A stretch of DNA of 64,000 nt from Telopea speciosissima (taxonomy: Eukaryota > Streptophyta > Magnoliopsida > Proteales > Proteaceae), in NCBI RefSeq assembly GCF_018873765.1, contig NC_057922.1:16939563-17003562 (forward strand), in the 5' to 3' direction. This document shows, piece by piece, positions 1 to 12,900 of the stretch; within the stretch, counting starts at the first letter, position 1; each line of letters begins with the position of its first letter. Both the position numbers and the translations under genes were made by a program. Under the pieces are notes generated by a model. It was not told the origin of the DNA and did not search any database. It saw only the letters and a program-made list of their open reading frames with translations.

Positions 1-96
1 GTAAATGAAATGAAGAACATCACTGAAGCCATGTTAGAAAACAAGTCTGAGAAAGCCGCAAAGTTGTCAGCATTTTTTCATAAATATTTTTGGTAA
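1..96 (+). CDS. Possible 3' coding end of an upstream gene (partial)
   Basis: Frame 1 is open from the window edge to a TAA at 94-96 and gives 31 charged, amphipathic residues that include SEKAAKLSAFFHKYF. It could be the last exon of a gene lying left of the window. I do not recognise the family. The stretch is short and begins with GTAAAT, which also looks like a splice donor, so chance is a real alternative. Confidence 0.2.
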   Translation, partial: VNEMKNITEAMLENKSEKAAKLSAFFHKYFW

Positions 97-2427
97 ATGC
101 CCCCAAATTTATCTAGAAGGATCTGAAAAACTCATGGATGAAAGATTACATTGAGTTTGAATCCATAGATCGGAAATTGGCCAAGTTGTTGTACATGAGA
201 CAACACTCTCCTTGCCAAAGAGTCTGCTATGCTGTTTTGCTTCTTTAGAACAAACAAGAAATTACATGACTCAAAACAAGATTTTAAATGCATAATGTTC
301 TCCAAAATAACATTTTCATAACTTATTTATCATGTTTTAAGGTATTGGGAGGATAAAAATTTTTGTCTTCCCATTAGTTAATATGAGTATGGCTTTTGTA
401 CTTCTAAACTAGAACGTTGTAATTCAATGCAAATTGCCAATGAGAAACCTCCCACAACCGGGGAAACCAGATAGCATTCAATCAATTGGTGGAGATTGAA
501 ATTGCACACCCTCTCACATATTACTGTTCTCGTGAAGAGGTGATATGTCATTGATGCATCTCTCCCTATTGTCATATTCTAAAAGGGATTCTCTCATTTG
601 CCTGAAACTGTACTCGGGTAATGTAAGGAACCCCTTAATTTTAATAGTAATTTGGATGATAATTAAAGGACTATAACACTCCCAATGCGATAGGATGTGC
701 TCTAATCAGTGTCAATGATATAGAATGCGTCCTAATCACTGCTTCTAAAATTTATTTGTAATCCAGATTTTCATTAGTAAAAATTGAGTATTTTTTTGAA
801 GAAAGTCAAAATTAGGTTGCACTGAATCAAATCACATCAATCCAAGTGTTTTTTTGGGGGGTTGGGGGAGTAACTACCAAGAAATCCACCGCCAAATACT
901 AGAACCGTTGAAATATAGTCATTAAAAATTAATAATGACTAGAAATATTATATTGTCATCATTTATGCAATTGGCTATCGTCAATTGAAGCTTTACTACC
1001 GGGCCCATGGTTGCACATTGCTTGTTCTGGTTTCTAAGCAATGCCCATTAAGGCTTAATTCCTTATAAAAATGTTGAGAAAAAGATTAGCCATGCCACCA
1101 GGGTGCTCAACATGTATTATCCTCTCTCTTCCCCTAAAGGAAAATACTCATTTGTCCTCCTGTGTCGAGCCCTGTGATTGATGTATGCTGTTAACTTACC
1201 TAAAGCTAGCCCAACCCTCTTCCATAAACTTTTTGTTGAGTATGTGGTTTCTAAATTGTGCTCATTTTGTTGTTTTATATGCCATTTCATTTGATATAAA
1301 GGTTTTGTTTGGGGGAAACTTTCAAAGTGCTTTACAGCTCTAGTTTCTTTGGGTGGTTTAATGAATACTCCCCCACACCCCCCAAAAAAATAAAAAAAAT
1401 TCTATAGTTCCCTCACAGATTTTAAAAGGAATCGGTTACCCCATATTAATCACTCCCAACTTGTAGACAAATGCATAAATTCCGGACCTACCTTGAGTGA
1501 GCTACAATCCAAGAATTAAGCGATTCAGGAAAATCTTATTCCATGGTTCTCTTAGTCTTTATTTCTTGTTTTATTGGAAAGGCAAAGAATGATCTTGCTC
1601 ATTAAGTCCCATAAAAGTTAAGCTTTCAGGGATTTTTTGATTTCTTTTACTCTTCCTAATTGTTTGTTTTGTTTTTTTTATTAATGCTTGCATGCTATTT
1701 ATTTTCACAAACACACAAAAAATATATAAAAAAATAAAATAAAATCCAAGAGTATTCACCAATGACCGTCGAGCTCGTTTTAATCTGTGTTCCTGTACTG
1801 TTTGGGAATTGGGTTAGTCCGAATATTGAGAAAAAGAAAAGAAGCTAGAAAGTTTTTTATTTTCATAAGTTGTTTGCTTGTATGAAAAATATTAGAAATT
1901 TTGACGAACCTGTTTCACTTTCATCTTGAGAGGAAAATAAGTTGGAAAAAAATGACCACCGTCGGCAAGAATATACCTCATTCGGGATGTTCCTGACCGT
2001 TGGATGATTACTTTTGTTGCATCTTTTGTGTACAGTTAATTAAAGAAATGTCCAAAAAGGCGGGGTGAGTCGAAACAGAGAGGGATCTTTCTAGAATATA
2101 TTAAGATGGACGGTCATGGTTCCCAGATTGATGGACTGGTCGGACCCACGTCGTGCCAAAGTCCGCCATGTGTTCGACCGTAGACCAAAATAACAGAGTT
2201 TTCTCTGGAAAGGGCAAACCGAGCCCAAATCCGAGCCTCCAACGTGTGGCTTTCTATGCTTCTCCTTCTTCCATCCAATAATAAACCAGAGGCTCTCAAC
2301 TTTACACCTAAACCGTTCAAAGAAAACCTAAGAAATCAACACCTTTCACACTTAAGTTTCACTAGTCTACGAACAGCAGAAAGACTAGCTAACCTCTTCA
2401 GCATCATCAACACTTCTCTGTTCTGCA
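97..2427. other. Intergenic DNA and PGR5 upstream region
   Basis: No convincing gene is seen. There is an imperfect repeat of about 30 bp near 684-745 (CAATGCGATAGGATG and CAATGATATAGAATG) and homopolymer runs near 850 and 1375. The last 130 bp or so, rich in short pyrimidine tracts, probably form the PGR5 5' UTR. I could not place a clear TATA box. Confidence 0.5.
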
Positions 2428-2969
2428 ATGGCTACTACATCAATTATTGCAACTGGGTTCAAAGGAGGTCTTGGCTCTTCCTTCCATGGAAGTTGGGGTA
2501 CTTCCTTGGCTGGTGAAGACTATGCTTCAGTGGCGAAATCGGTTCCGAGATGGGTTCGAGTGGGTAAACCCATACGGTTGCAACCAGTTATGAAGAACGT
2601 CAATGAAGGAAAGGGTCTCTTCGCACCAGCAGTTGTTTTAACCCGCAACATCATCGGGAAGAAGCGATTCAATCAGCTTAGAGGCAAAGCCATCGCCTTA
2701 CACTCACAGGTCCGCTTAATCATATTTTTATCCTCCATAGTATTAGTATGACCATCACCAAGCTTTCTTGGCTTTTTCCTTTTCTGTCGGTCATGTTGAG
2801 GGTTTTGGATGGGAAGAAAGTAGTAATAGTTTACTTATGTCATTCTGAAACGAACATTTTACAGGTAATCACTGAATTCTGTAAATCAATTGGAGCAGAT
2901 GCAAAACAAAGACAAGGACTGATTCGACTGGCAAAGAAGAATGGAGAAAGGCTTGGATTTCTGGCTTGA
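2428..2969 (+). CDS. PGR5: PGR5, chloroplast proton gradient regulation 5
   Basis: Two exons, 2428-2709 and 2865-2969, join through a 155-bp GT-AG intron in phase 0 to give 128 aa. PGR5 is a small stromal or thylakoid-associated protein needed for antimycin-sensitive cyclic electron flow around photosystem I, where it works with PGRL1. The first 50 or so residues are a variable, Ser-rich chloroplast transit peptide. The mature part carries the family blocks MKNVNEGKGLFAP, GKKRFNQLRGKAIALHSQ, VITEFCKSIGADAKQRQGL and KNGERLGFLA, ending in the usual C-terminus. The conserved cysteine of FCKSIG is about residue 100. Length and intron position fit the family. The ATG is the first in frame before the transit peptide. 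The gene faces eIF(iso)4E tail to tail, with 951 bp between the stop codons. No defect is seen. Recognition comes from remembered family sequence. Confidence 0.97.
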
Positions 2970-3920
2970 TGAATTATGTTGTATTTTTCATTTTTCTTTC
3001 TTCAAACATCTCCATGGAACATTGTTCTATATTATAATTAAGGAATCCCAGAATCTAGATGTGTATATTCCCTGGGATCAGATTGTAAACTACACGAGTT
3101 AAAAGATCTTCCCCTATTCCATATGGTATTCCATTTTCTTCTCAATCGCTTATCTGTTGAAATCCTTTCTTACAAGTCTGTTACTGCAACCACCTAGAAA
3201 TTTGATGCCTCTACTGACAGAGCATGGAAACAGTGTTACTTTTCTCCTTAGCACTAATTACTTTGTCATGATTAACTGTTCTCACAACAGTGAGTGTGCT
3301 TGAGATTTCTAATTATTTTAATGCTGTTAACTATATCTATTCTATACGTAGTTTAGAAAAGGTTGATCAATTGGCGACAGAACATGTATAACAGGGTAAT
3401 TAACATCTCACATTCCCCTTGTAATATGAAGTGTTCAAGAAGCACCAAAAAATAAAGCGCATCAAACGTGAAATATTTCAGAACTGAAAGGTTCTGATTG
3501 GCAGAGGATTTCTCCAACTGGGTCCAGAGCACCTGATGCAGGAAGAATTACATCCCTTCCATGGGTCATTGCCCACATAACAAATTAACAACTCGATAGA
3601 GGTGGAAAGAGGACCAAACAGACAATCGTTCAATTTTATGAATCCGTGTATTCTATAGCAATCACCATAAAAGCAGATTGACAAAGCATAACAGTTTGTA
3701 AAAGTTGGAATTATCAACTTAAGAAAGACTCATGGTAACCATTTGAGCCGACGATGGTTAAACACTAGCCTCAGGAAATACAATCAAGCTGTATTACATT
3801 TTACACTCGATATTTTTTTTCTGTTCAATAGATCAACAAGAAAAATGATAATAAAATTATCATCACAGTTTACATCTCAGAGGCACAAAAAGAAAAAGAT
3901 GTTACGCAGAACAGGATTGC
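2970..3920. other. Convergent 3' ends of PGR5 and eIF(iso)4E
   Basis: This 951-bp gap lies between two stop codons that face each other. It should hold both 3' UTRs and polyadenylation signals; an AATAAA lies at about 3450. A minus-strand frame at 3553-3473 looks mildly protein-like (HGRDVILPASGALDPVG) but follows the eIF(iso)4E stop and has no splice context, so I treat it as UTR. Confidence 0.5.
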
Positions 3921-6900
3921 TCACACATTGTATCGTCCTCTAGATGATTTTTGACTCCTTGAATCATCCTGCAATATGCAAATGGGTGAGTCAGAAGGAG
4001 GGTATTCAATCAGGATGAGATGAAGATGGTATTCAATCAGGATGAAATGGTAGATTTGATCACTACACCCCACTCACATGGAAGCTGTATGGTATCTTAT
4101 CAGTAACATCAATGATCTCCTTCCACTTCCTCCCAATGCCCATCTACAGAAAGCCAAAGAACAAACATTGAAAAAAAGTCAAAAGATATGTATCTGAAGC
4201 AAAGCTTTTCTTTCTGGTTAAATGCAAATAAATGATTAGAACAAATCATGGTTAGGGGGAAGCTTCAATGTTATGATGTCTTCTATTCCTATCAGATATT
4301 ATAAATACACAAGACTCCTTGTCAGTCCTTGATTTTGTTTAATAATAAAATTCAATTTATTGGCAAAAATTAAGTGAATGAGCATCACTGATGCGTTCAA
4401 CACCGATCAGCAGATGTCAAAGCAAGATAAGATTTCTAATCAAGGAGAAATCTAACCTATGTCGTCTGAGGTGGTTTGGCCATGTGCAGCAGAGGCCAAG
4501 GGACGCCCCAATAAGGAGGAGTGATCTGATTTCGATTGAAGGAGCTAAATGAGCTAGGAGCAGGCCTAAAATGACCATAGGTGAGGTTGTGAAGAATGAC
4601 ATGCATAGCCTTGGTCTTGTGCCAAGTATGAACTCAGATAGAGCCTAATGGAGGGCAAGGATCCACGTCGTTGACACCATGTAGCTGAGATTTTCCTGAT
4701 TTTCTGGAATATCCTCTTTCATCCCTCACTTTTCTTGTCTCATTTCTTCATTTGTATTCTTCAGTCCTCTTACTTTCATTTCCTTGTGTGGATTTCAGTT
4801 TTCCCTACTTTGTTTTGAAAGGATCCATGTAGCCGATCCCATTTAGTTGGGATAAGGCTGAGTTGTTGTAGAAATCTAACCTATGAGAAGTAATAAATAC
4901 ATACAAAAACAAATATTTACGAGAGTGTAATTGATTATATTGCAGCAGAAGTTGATATCAGGGAACACTCTCCATCATCATTCATCTTAGCCAAATTGGC
5001 ATTCAGTTTGAATGGGCCCATAATCCCCAATCCTTCAATATGCCAGGCTTCCAAATCAACATGACAAGAGCCTATGCTACTAGAAACCACAATGAAACTT
5101 ATTATTAGTGTCTATACATCTCTAAGATTTTGTAGAAGAGTCTAGATCCCCATTTCCCTAGATGGTGTTCATATCCATCTCTGCAGCCAGGTATCATAGG
5201 CGGGGCATATCATATCAGTCACACAGGGCAGACATTTTCAACCTGCTTGTTATGTTATGATGTTACTGTCACGCCATCACCACTGTAGCCTCTATTTTCT
5301 TTGGCATGATAGTTAATGTCAATAGGCAGGGCATCTCTGCAGCCAGGTATCATACGCAGGGCATATCATATCAGTCACACAGGGCAGACATTTTCAACCT
5401 GCTTGTTATGTTATGGTGTTACCGTCATGCCGTCACCACTGTAGCCTCTATTTTCTTTGGCATGATAATTACTGTCAATGCATTGGGAATTGACCATAAT
5501 ACAAGAGATTCAAACACATATCAATAGCATAGTTGTTAAGGCGCCTAGGCGAACCAAGGCGATGGAAAGGACTAAAAACCAAGTCGACACCAACAAGGTA
5601 ACCAAGGTGACAGCAAAAGTCAAGGCGAGAGAAAGGTGTCTGGACACCAAGGTGTAGCCTAGACGACGCCTTGACAACTATGATCAATAGAGCTTCAGTT
5701 GCTACCAGAAGGAGAATCCTGCCAGCCTGACAACACCAAAAACCTCAGAAAACTCATAGAAGATGCTATTCTTGCTGGTATTATACTATGGCTTCGTATA
5801 TCTCCTTCAAACACAAACCACAGTCCATTGCTTCTCCCTATTGTGATATCACTTTCCTCAAGATTAAATATACAACTAAAATATTCTATGACGATGGTCT
5901 TCAGCCAGCTAAATGGTCTACAGAAATTTGCACTCTCACATTTTGGTTATTTCTCCTTTTTTTTTACTGTTGAACCTTTTTGCTGCCATGTGGCAGTGTT
6001 TGATGGGCCCAAAATGCAAAAATATAGTCCATGCTGTCATTTAGCCATCATTGAAATTTCAGCCCAGTTGGACAATGATTCTATTCAGGACAATGTTTTG
6101 AAAATTTGTTAGAAAACACTCTATTTCACAGAAAGGGATTATTGAGAAAACAAGAGGAATAAATCCATACATGGTAGCCGGATTCAGATCTTCTACGGTC
6201 TTGTGGGTAGCAGCCATCATCCTGCCGTCGTTCGTGGGATTGACACATGGACATATGATGATCGAACGGTCATTTTTAAAATATTTCAAAAGTTGTTTGA
6301 AATTCGATTTTTTCCCCTCAAATCAAGACGAACCAATCAGGCAAACCGAAATCGACCAAACCAGTTCGGTTTCAGAACAAAAGCCCTATTTTTGGGGAAA
6401 ATCGTTCCTCTCCTCTCGTCTTCTTCCTCTCACGCACTGAAACAGGTCTGTAATCCTGCTTTTCCTCTAGGTTTTTTTTTTTTAAAAAAAAAAATTTGTT
6501 CTCCTGTAATTGACTTACTGGTGGTGGTGAAGCTGGTGATTGATTTCACGGCATCATGGTGTGGTACTTGTAAATCCATTAGAGCCCAAAAACAGGATTT
6601 TGGCCTCTCTAATGGCGCTTCTAAGGCTCTGCGTGAAACCAGCCAAGCGGTCTAGGGAAGAATTCAACAGAGAAGGAAGAGATGTTGGATCATTCGTTTC
6701 ATCATCATCATCAATCGCCATTAGATTCACCGAGGCGACTTCTTAGCCAGATCCACAACAAGGCTGTATCCATAAGAATGAAGTCAAGAATGGGAAGAAG
6801 AGGGGAAGAAGAAGAAGGTGCCTTTGAAGATGGAGGTTTGTGGCAGAAGGCCATATTGATGGGCGAAAAATGTCAACAGCCTAAGTTTTCCGGCATTATT

Positions 6901-9900
6901 TGAGCAGCCCAGATCGTTACGTGCAAGCCCTTACCCATCTTCTGTTCTTCTCAGTCCAAAGATGGAATATAATTGAGATGATTAGAAGCTCTTTTAGTTT
7001 TTTTTGTTTTCCTTCCCCTTGATCACCATGTAAAAAATATATATAACTTCAACAAACGGAGGTTTTGGTCCGGCGCTTTCGTTTTTTTTTTTAAGTTTGA
7101 ATTGTTCCTTTGGAAGAATTTTACAGTGATGTTTGGTTTCGATGTTAATCTTAGATTTTCTTAGCTGTTTTTCTTCTTTTTCTCCAATTCTTTTCATAGT
7201 CGTGATGATTATTGCTCTTTCTGTTAACTCTTAATCACCAAAAGGTGGCCGTGACCGTGCAACATGAGATTCAAGGTCAAGGTGCGCTCCTCAAACCAGT
7301 GACCAACCTATTAGTTGGCTGTGCCGCTTTAATGAGGATTCAAAATCCCTGTTTCAGTGCGTGAAAGGAAGAAGACGAGAGGAGAGGAACGATTTTCCCC
7401 AAAATCTAGGGTTTTGTTTTGAAACCAAACTGGTTTGGTCAGTTTCGGTCTGCCTGACCGGTCCGTTTTAGGTTGATGAGAAAAACCAAGTTTCACAAAC
7501 AACTTTTGAAATATTTTAAAAATGACCGTTCGATTATCATATGTCCACGTGTCAATCCCAAAAGCGACGGCAAGACGATGGCTGCTACCCACAAGGCCAT
7601 AGAAGATCTGAATCCATGGTAGCATGTACTACTGAGATAGGCTACGAAATTTGACAGGTGGCAGGTCCAGGGGATTCCCCACATATCCAACAGCCAGAAT
7701 AACCGTATGGGCTGTCCACAGGGATAAAACTGGACCATGCAGCAAGAAACACCAACTGCAAGGCTGGAAGAATCATTTTTGCTTTAGAGAGAGAGAGAGA
7801 GCGCTACAAAACCCTCCTCAAAAAGCAACACCCTTAGATGAGTTTCTTCCCATCACCCACCAATATGACTGATCTGTCTATCTTATTGGAAGATCTTGGG
7901 GCTGCCAGGGAAATGAGATGTTTCTCTGAGAGATCAAAAACCTCACTTCCCTGAAACAGCAAAGCAACTATACAGGTGAGAAGCTTAGTGCTGCATACAT
8001 CCAATATGCTCTCATTGACTCAACTTTCACTATCAGTTTGCCACAAAATGCTTGCTTATCAATCTCATATCAATTGTATCCACCATAAATACCACATGCA
8101 CATTTTACTGCATGACAATGAAAAAGGACATTCCACGGAAGAAATTAAAATCTTTCCTGGTGGATTTTGAGTTTTACATAGTTTTAATAATTGCACTAGA
8201 ACTCAAAGGATCATTCTGACTTTACCAATTTTTATTTGTATTAGCAGGAAAAGCTTCTAGTGTACTGAGCCGATCTACATGCCACTTTGGTACAGAAGAG
8301 GCACATAGTTTTTGGATTTTTATTCACGTTCACTTCCAGAACAAAGAACCAGCTAAATTTATGAGAAATTCCACCAGCAAATTCCTTTTTGTCAGAGCCA
8401 ATATAAATTCATTGATAATATCAACAAACAAATAGAAAAATTTATTATATAAGTTATTTATTATGGGGAACAAAAAAGGTTGAGATATTCATTTGATACC
8501 CTACTATCTGATCCATAAAATTCCTTCTAGCTTTGATGGAACCACCTTATTTTTCTTTTTTTAAAGTTAAATAGACTTCTTCTAGGCTCAAACGTCAGAG
8601 CAACTCTCTTCACTCATTATAATGCAAGTCTGCAAGAGCCATCCTTTTCATGCTAAAGGACGACACTCAGATGATTGAAAACTTCACAGCATGGTAGACT
8701 GGTAGTAACTTCTTATTTATCCCAAAAAAAAAAAAAACATGGCAGTAGCCTGTTTGTCACCATTCTCCTGATCCTTTCCAGTAGGGTGAAATTCCAATGA
8801 CTTAGTCTGGTCTCCTCTGTATCCTACTGTACCACTTTTTGAACTAAAGTACTTGTTGTCAAGTGTTTCTCTGTTCTACGACTCAACAAGGTTAGCCTCC
8901 CTGTAATGTTCCTAGACTCACTTGGTGATTAGACCATACTCCATACCCCATAGAGATAATAATCAAGAAGTTGCTAGAGTCATAACATTGCATATGAACA
9001 GAAACACCACAAGCACCAAATTTTGATGAAAATCACTTCTGGTCCAAAGTATTGCAGCAGTTCTCCACAACTACAGAGTAAAGAAGGCATAGTATAACTT
9101 TTGTATAAGACGCAAGTCTAATACAATGGACCAACATAGTGAATACCTTCTACTGATGCGAAAGAATGGCTCACAAAAAAAAAAAACAAGTTCATATTGT
9201 TCTATCAGACACCCCTTCATTGTATAATGTATAGAGACTATTCTAGTCTTCTCATAGGAGACAAATGTAAGAACTAATGAATAATGTTCCCTAAAAATTC
9301 CACAACTCCTCTGGACACTATGACTTTTGGAAACTTCCAACTCTTAAAGACAAGCAGATTAACAGTAAACCATAATTTAGATTCCATCACTCTCCAACTG
9401 AAAAACACACTCAAATTATAAATTGGAAGGCAAAGGACTAGAAAATACTGGTGACATCATCCAGTCCTTGTTCTGCTAGGGCCAACACCATCCTGCATTT
9501 TGGGAAGCCTAATGTGCTTTGCAATGGAATACTGAGAGTTGCTACAACTACTGCTGCTGCTGCCAAAAATTTGATGTAGATCGAAGGTGGAAATAGAGGA
9601 GAAACGCCAGTCCACCCAGCCATCAAACCAGCAGCCCAACCAGCCCATTTGACCCTGCCCAAAAAGCTCACGGTTCTGGTTAGGGCTTGACAACTGGGCT
9701 GGGTATCAACCAGACTTATTTCTCAACATGCGTGGAGTGCGGACCCTACTTGGGTGGATAGTAATGGGGGACTGGGAAGGAGAGGAGGGGAAATCTGAGA
9801 AGAATCAGAGTTGCAGGGGGGAAGAGGAGAGAGAGAAGGAGTGCACATGCACGCAGCCTTAGGCTTCAATTCATTCTTCAATAATCTCCAATACGTTGGT

Positions 9901-12900
9901 TACAACCATATAAATAGGAAAAATAAAAGACTTCTAACAAAAAGGAAACAACTATCCCAATAAAATAAATAATAAAATCCTAAATATCTACCAGAATAAA
10001 ACCATATTTGGATCCGGTTCATCTCCATCTGAATACGGAACTGGATTTGGATCGGTCCAAGGTAGTGTACCAGTTGGGTTGGCCTAGTACAAGATTCTCC
10101 TGCATCAATTCTCTAGGAGTTAAGAAAAACTCGTGGACGAGTTTTGTAGAACGAGAGAATCAAAATCGTACGGTTGACGTAAACTATCAGTCCACGTCCA
10201 ACTTGTATAAAATCCACGAGCCGAAATTCTTGATTGAAGTAACCATGGGAAAGCATGAAATCAAATGGATCAACCGTCACGATTTCTTGATGTTCATCAG
10301 CCAACGGCATTGCCGGGATTGAAATCTGATCATGGAATTTCAATTCTTCGATCAGACCGTTGATTTCTTTGTGATCTTCAACTGCCTGGGTCGAAATCTG
10401 ATCATGGAGATTTAACTCAGCCATCAACAATTCATGGTTTGCTTGAAGGACTCTTATGGGCTTTGTCATGTTGTTGGAGCTTTAACTCAAACTTCAACCA
10501 TTCATGGTTTGCTTGAAGGACTCTTATGGCTTTGTCATTTTGTTGAAGTATTCTGGCCCTCTCTTCAGGACTCATTGGGGGTAGTGGATTTAAAGATAAT
10601 AATGGCAGATTTGTAATGAAGTAAAATCTGAAATGGCTATTGAGGGATGAAGAATGGAAGGATATGAAAGGAATTATAATTAAAGAGGGAGGTGATCTAG
10701 GAACAGAATAAAAATAAGGTATAAGATGGCAATAAGAGAGGTAAACAAGGGGTATGTTGGAACCTAAAAAAAAAAAGAAACAGGGAAACGTGAGAGGGAG
10801 GGTAATTCTGGAAATAAGGTAGGAATAAGCCTTAAATAAACTAAAAGAATAAAGTGGGGGTAATATGGGAAATGGGGTTTTAAAAATAAAATTATGGATT
10901 ACCAACTCTCCTATTTGGAGTCTGTTACCACAGAGTGGGAAACAGAAGTCGCGACTTTGAAGGAGGACAACAAAGGAGTTGATCTTCGACTTCAACGAGG
11001 ATTCTGCCACTTCGAAGGAGAACGCTGGCAGAGGAGTTGATTGTGGCGAGAAACCAGGTATGGAGGCGATGGAAAGGGTGTTGCTGGTTTGAAGAGGAGT
11101 GTGGGTAATAGCGCAGGTGCAGGGAAAACAAAAAGAAACAACGGAGGCGGTGGAAAGGGGTTCTGTGGAAGTGGATTTTTTTTTTCCGACTTCTCTGTTT
11201 TGTCAGCAGAGTCGTCTTTTTTTTTTTTTTTTGTGTGGGAAGCGCAGGGGTTGCTGCTTGGGTTTCAGAGGAGTCGAAGGACATGGAAAAGGGTAGGGTT
11301 TCAGTGGGAGATGGGAAGAGAGAGAGGGTTGCTGTGGGAAGAGGACAGATGATATATATATATATATATATATATTTCACTGTCACAGCAGAAAAAAAAA
11401 TGGGTGGGGTGTTGCTACAGTGGGAATCGATGGAGAGGGGTTTTCCGGGAATCAAAGGTAAGGTCGGGGTTGTTGCTGGTGTTGTTTGGTCACAACTGCA
11501 GAGAAATGAAATTAGGAAAGAAAAAGGAGGAAGAAGAACAGAATGGGAAAAGAGAGACTGAGAGGAAATAGCAAGGAACAGAGACTGAGAAGGTGAAGAA
11601 TTCGAGAAAGAGAGATTCACCCCGGTTTGGGCTCTGATACCAGATAATGGGGGACTGGGAAGGAGAAGAGGGGAAATCTGAGAAGAATCAGAGTTGCAGG
11701 GGGAAAAGAGAAGAAGCCGTGAGAATAAGCAGAGGGGGGAAGAAGAGAGAGAAGGAGAGCACACACACGCAGCCTTAGGCTTCAATTCATTCTTCAATAA
11801 TCTCCAATACATTGGTTACAACCATATAATTAGGAAAAAATAAAAGACTTTAAAAAAAAAAAGAAACTACCATCCCAATAAAATAAATAATAAAATCCTA
11901 AATATCTACCAGAATAAAACCATATTTGGATCCGGTTCATCTCCATCTGGATACGCAACTAGATTTGGGTCGGTCCAGTCCCAGATTCTCCTGCATCAGA
12001 TAGTGCTGTTGGAAGATAATATTCTATTTTACCTTTTTTTAGCAAGTTTCTATATTGTATTGGTAGTTTCTTCTATCCTAAGCTAGTAGTGCTACTTAAT
12101 TATTTCCTTTTCAAAGACTTCCTAATTTTTGGGAGTTGTTAAATTGTAAAAAGCTCTCTTTCTATTTAGAATAGTTTCCTATTTGATTAATGTAGCATCA
12201 CTTATTATAAATAGAGGAAGATTCCAGCACCCCACGATTTTGACTCTTCAAATAAAAAATTTTAAAAAAAAAGCTTGCATGTGCAACCCTTGGAGAATGA
12301 GAAGCAGTGTTCCCTGGTGGGATTCCAAGTTGGAGACAGATGAGATGTCTTCTCTGCAGTAGGTGAGATACCTACCTATCTTTCTTTCTCTCATCATCCT
12401 CTTCTTCTTCTATCATGGTCAGTTTCTTGATTCCAGATTCTTCAGTGGTATGGTTTTCCTCACTTGGTCTGTCTATTGGATCACTACACTGTTGGTAGAC
12501 TATTCCCATGGTGTCCTTCAACCTGGATTACAGCCCCATCAGATTGCTTCGTTTTGAGTTATCTAGAATCTCCCAGTTCTGGTTCAATCTCTGCCCTGTT
12601 ATCTTGGTTTTCCTTGAGAATCCAAACCTAAACTATTAGGTGCCCTAGGATTCCATCAAAATTTCATCATGATTTTGACCTGGTCACCCATTACCAAGGC
12701 CTACTGACCTCTGCAACATGCTTCTTCACAGGATCTTGGCACACAAACACTTCTTTTATTTTTATACATACTGGTGATCTGATATGTATTTAAAATTAAA
12801 AAAAAACACTCCACTAATGCATACAAAAAGTTAGCATTCTCACTCAGATTTTACTTCCCAGTGAGGTTCAGAATCCACCCTCATTCCCTATACACTTTTG

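Larger units (their letters stand above)
6180..7615. mobile_element. Pack-MULE: Mutator-like element carrying gene fragments
   Basis: Inverted arms of about 268 bp (6180-6446 and 7348-7615) start GGATTCAGATCTTCTA and are highly similar along their whole length. The flanks carry a 9-bp duplication with one mismatch, ATGGTAGCC (6171-6179) and ATGGTAGCA (7616-7624), as expected for Mutator elements. No transposase is seen. The 0.9-kb core instead holds a thioredoxin active-site fragment and a second gene fragment, which is the Pack-MULE pattern. The element lies in eIF(iso)4E intron 3, with the captured sequences antisense to that gene. Confidence 0.82.
9762..11998 (-). mobile_element. Non-autonomous LTR retrotransposon, 2.2 kb
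   Basis: Two direct repeats, 9762-10107 (346 bp) and 11645-11998 (354 bp), flank a 1,537-bp interior. An exact 5-bp duplication GATAG lies at 9757-9761 and 11999-12003. On the minus strand each LTR starts TGATGCAGGAGAATC and ends CCATTA. Two bases inside the 5' LTR (right copy) lies TGGTATCAGAGC, the classic primer site matching initiator tRNA-Met. The interior has no protease, integrase or reverse transcriptase. It holds low-complexity minus-strand frames and a repeat of about 71 bp (around 10430-10550). A clear polypurine tract was not seen. It is larger than a typical TRIM and smaller than a typical LARD. Confidence 0.88.

Noticed and set aside
3473-3553. Minus-strand frame with HGRDVILPASGALDPVG
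   Set aside because: It looks mildly coding, but it lies after the eIF(iso)4E stop, has no splice sites linking it to that gene, and matches no family I know. Probably 3' UTR.
10925-11812. 295-aa minus-strand open frame
   Set aside because: It crosses the 5' LTR and primer site of the retroelement and is Ser/Leu/Pro-rich from CT-rich sequence. No gag or pol motif is seen.
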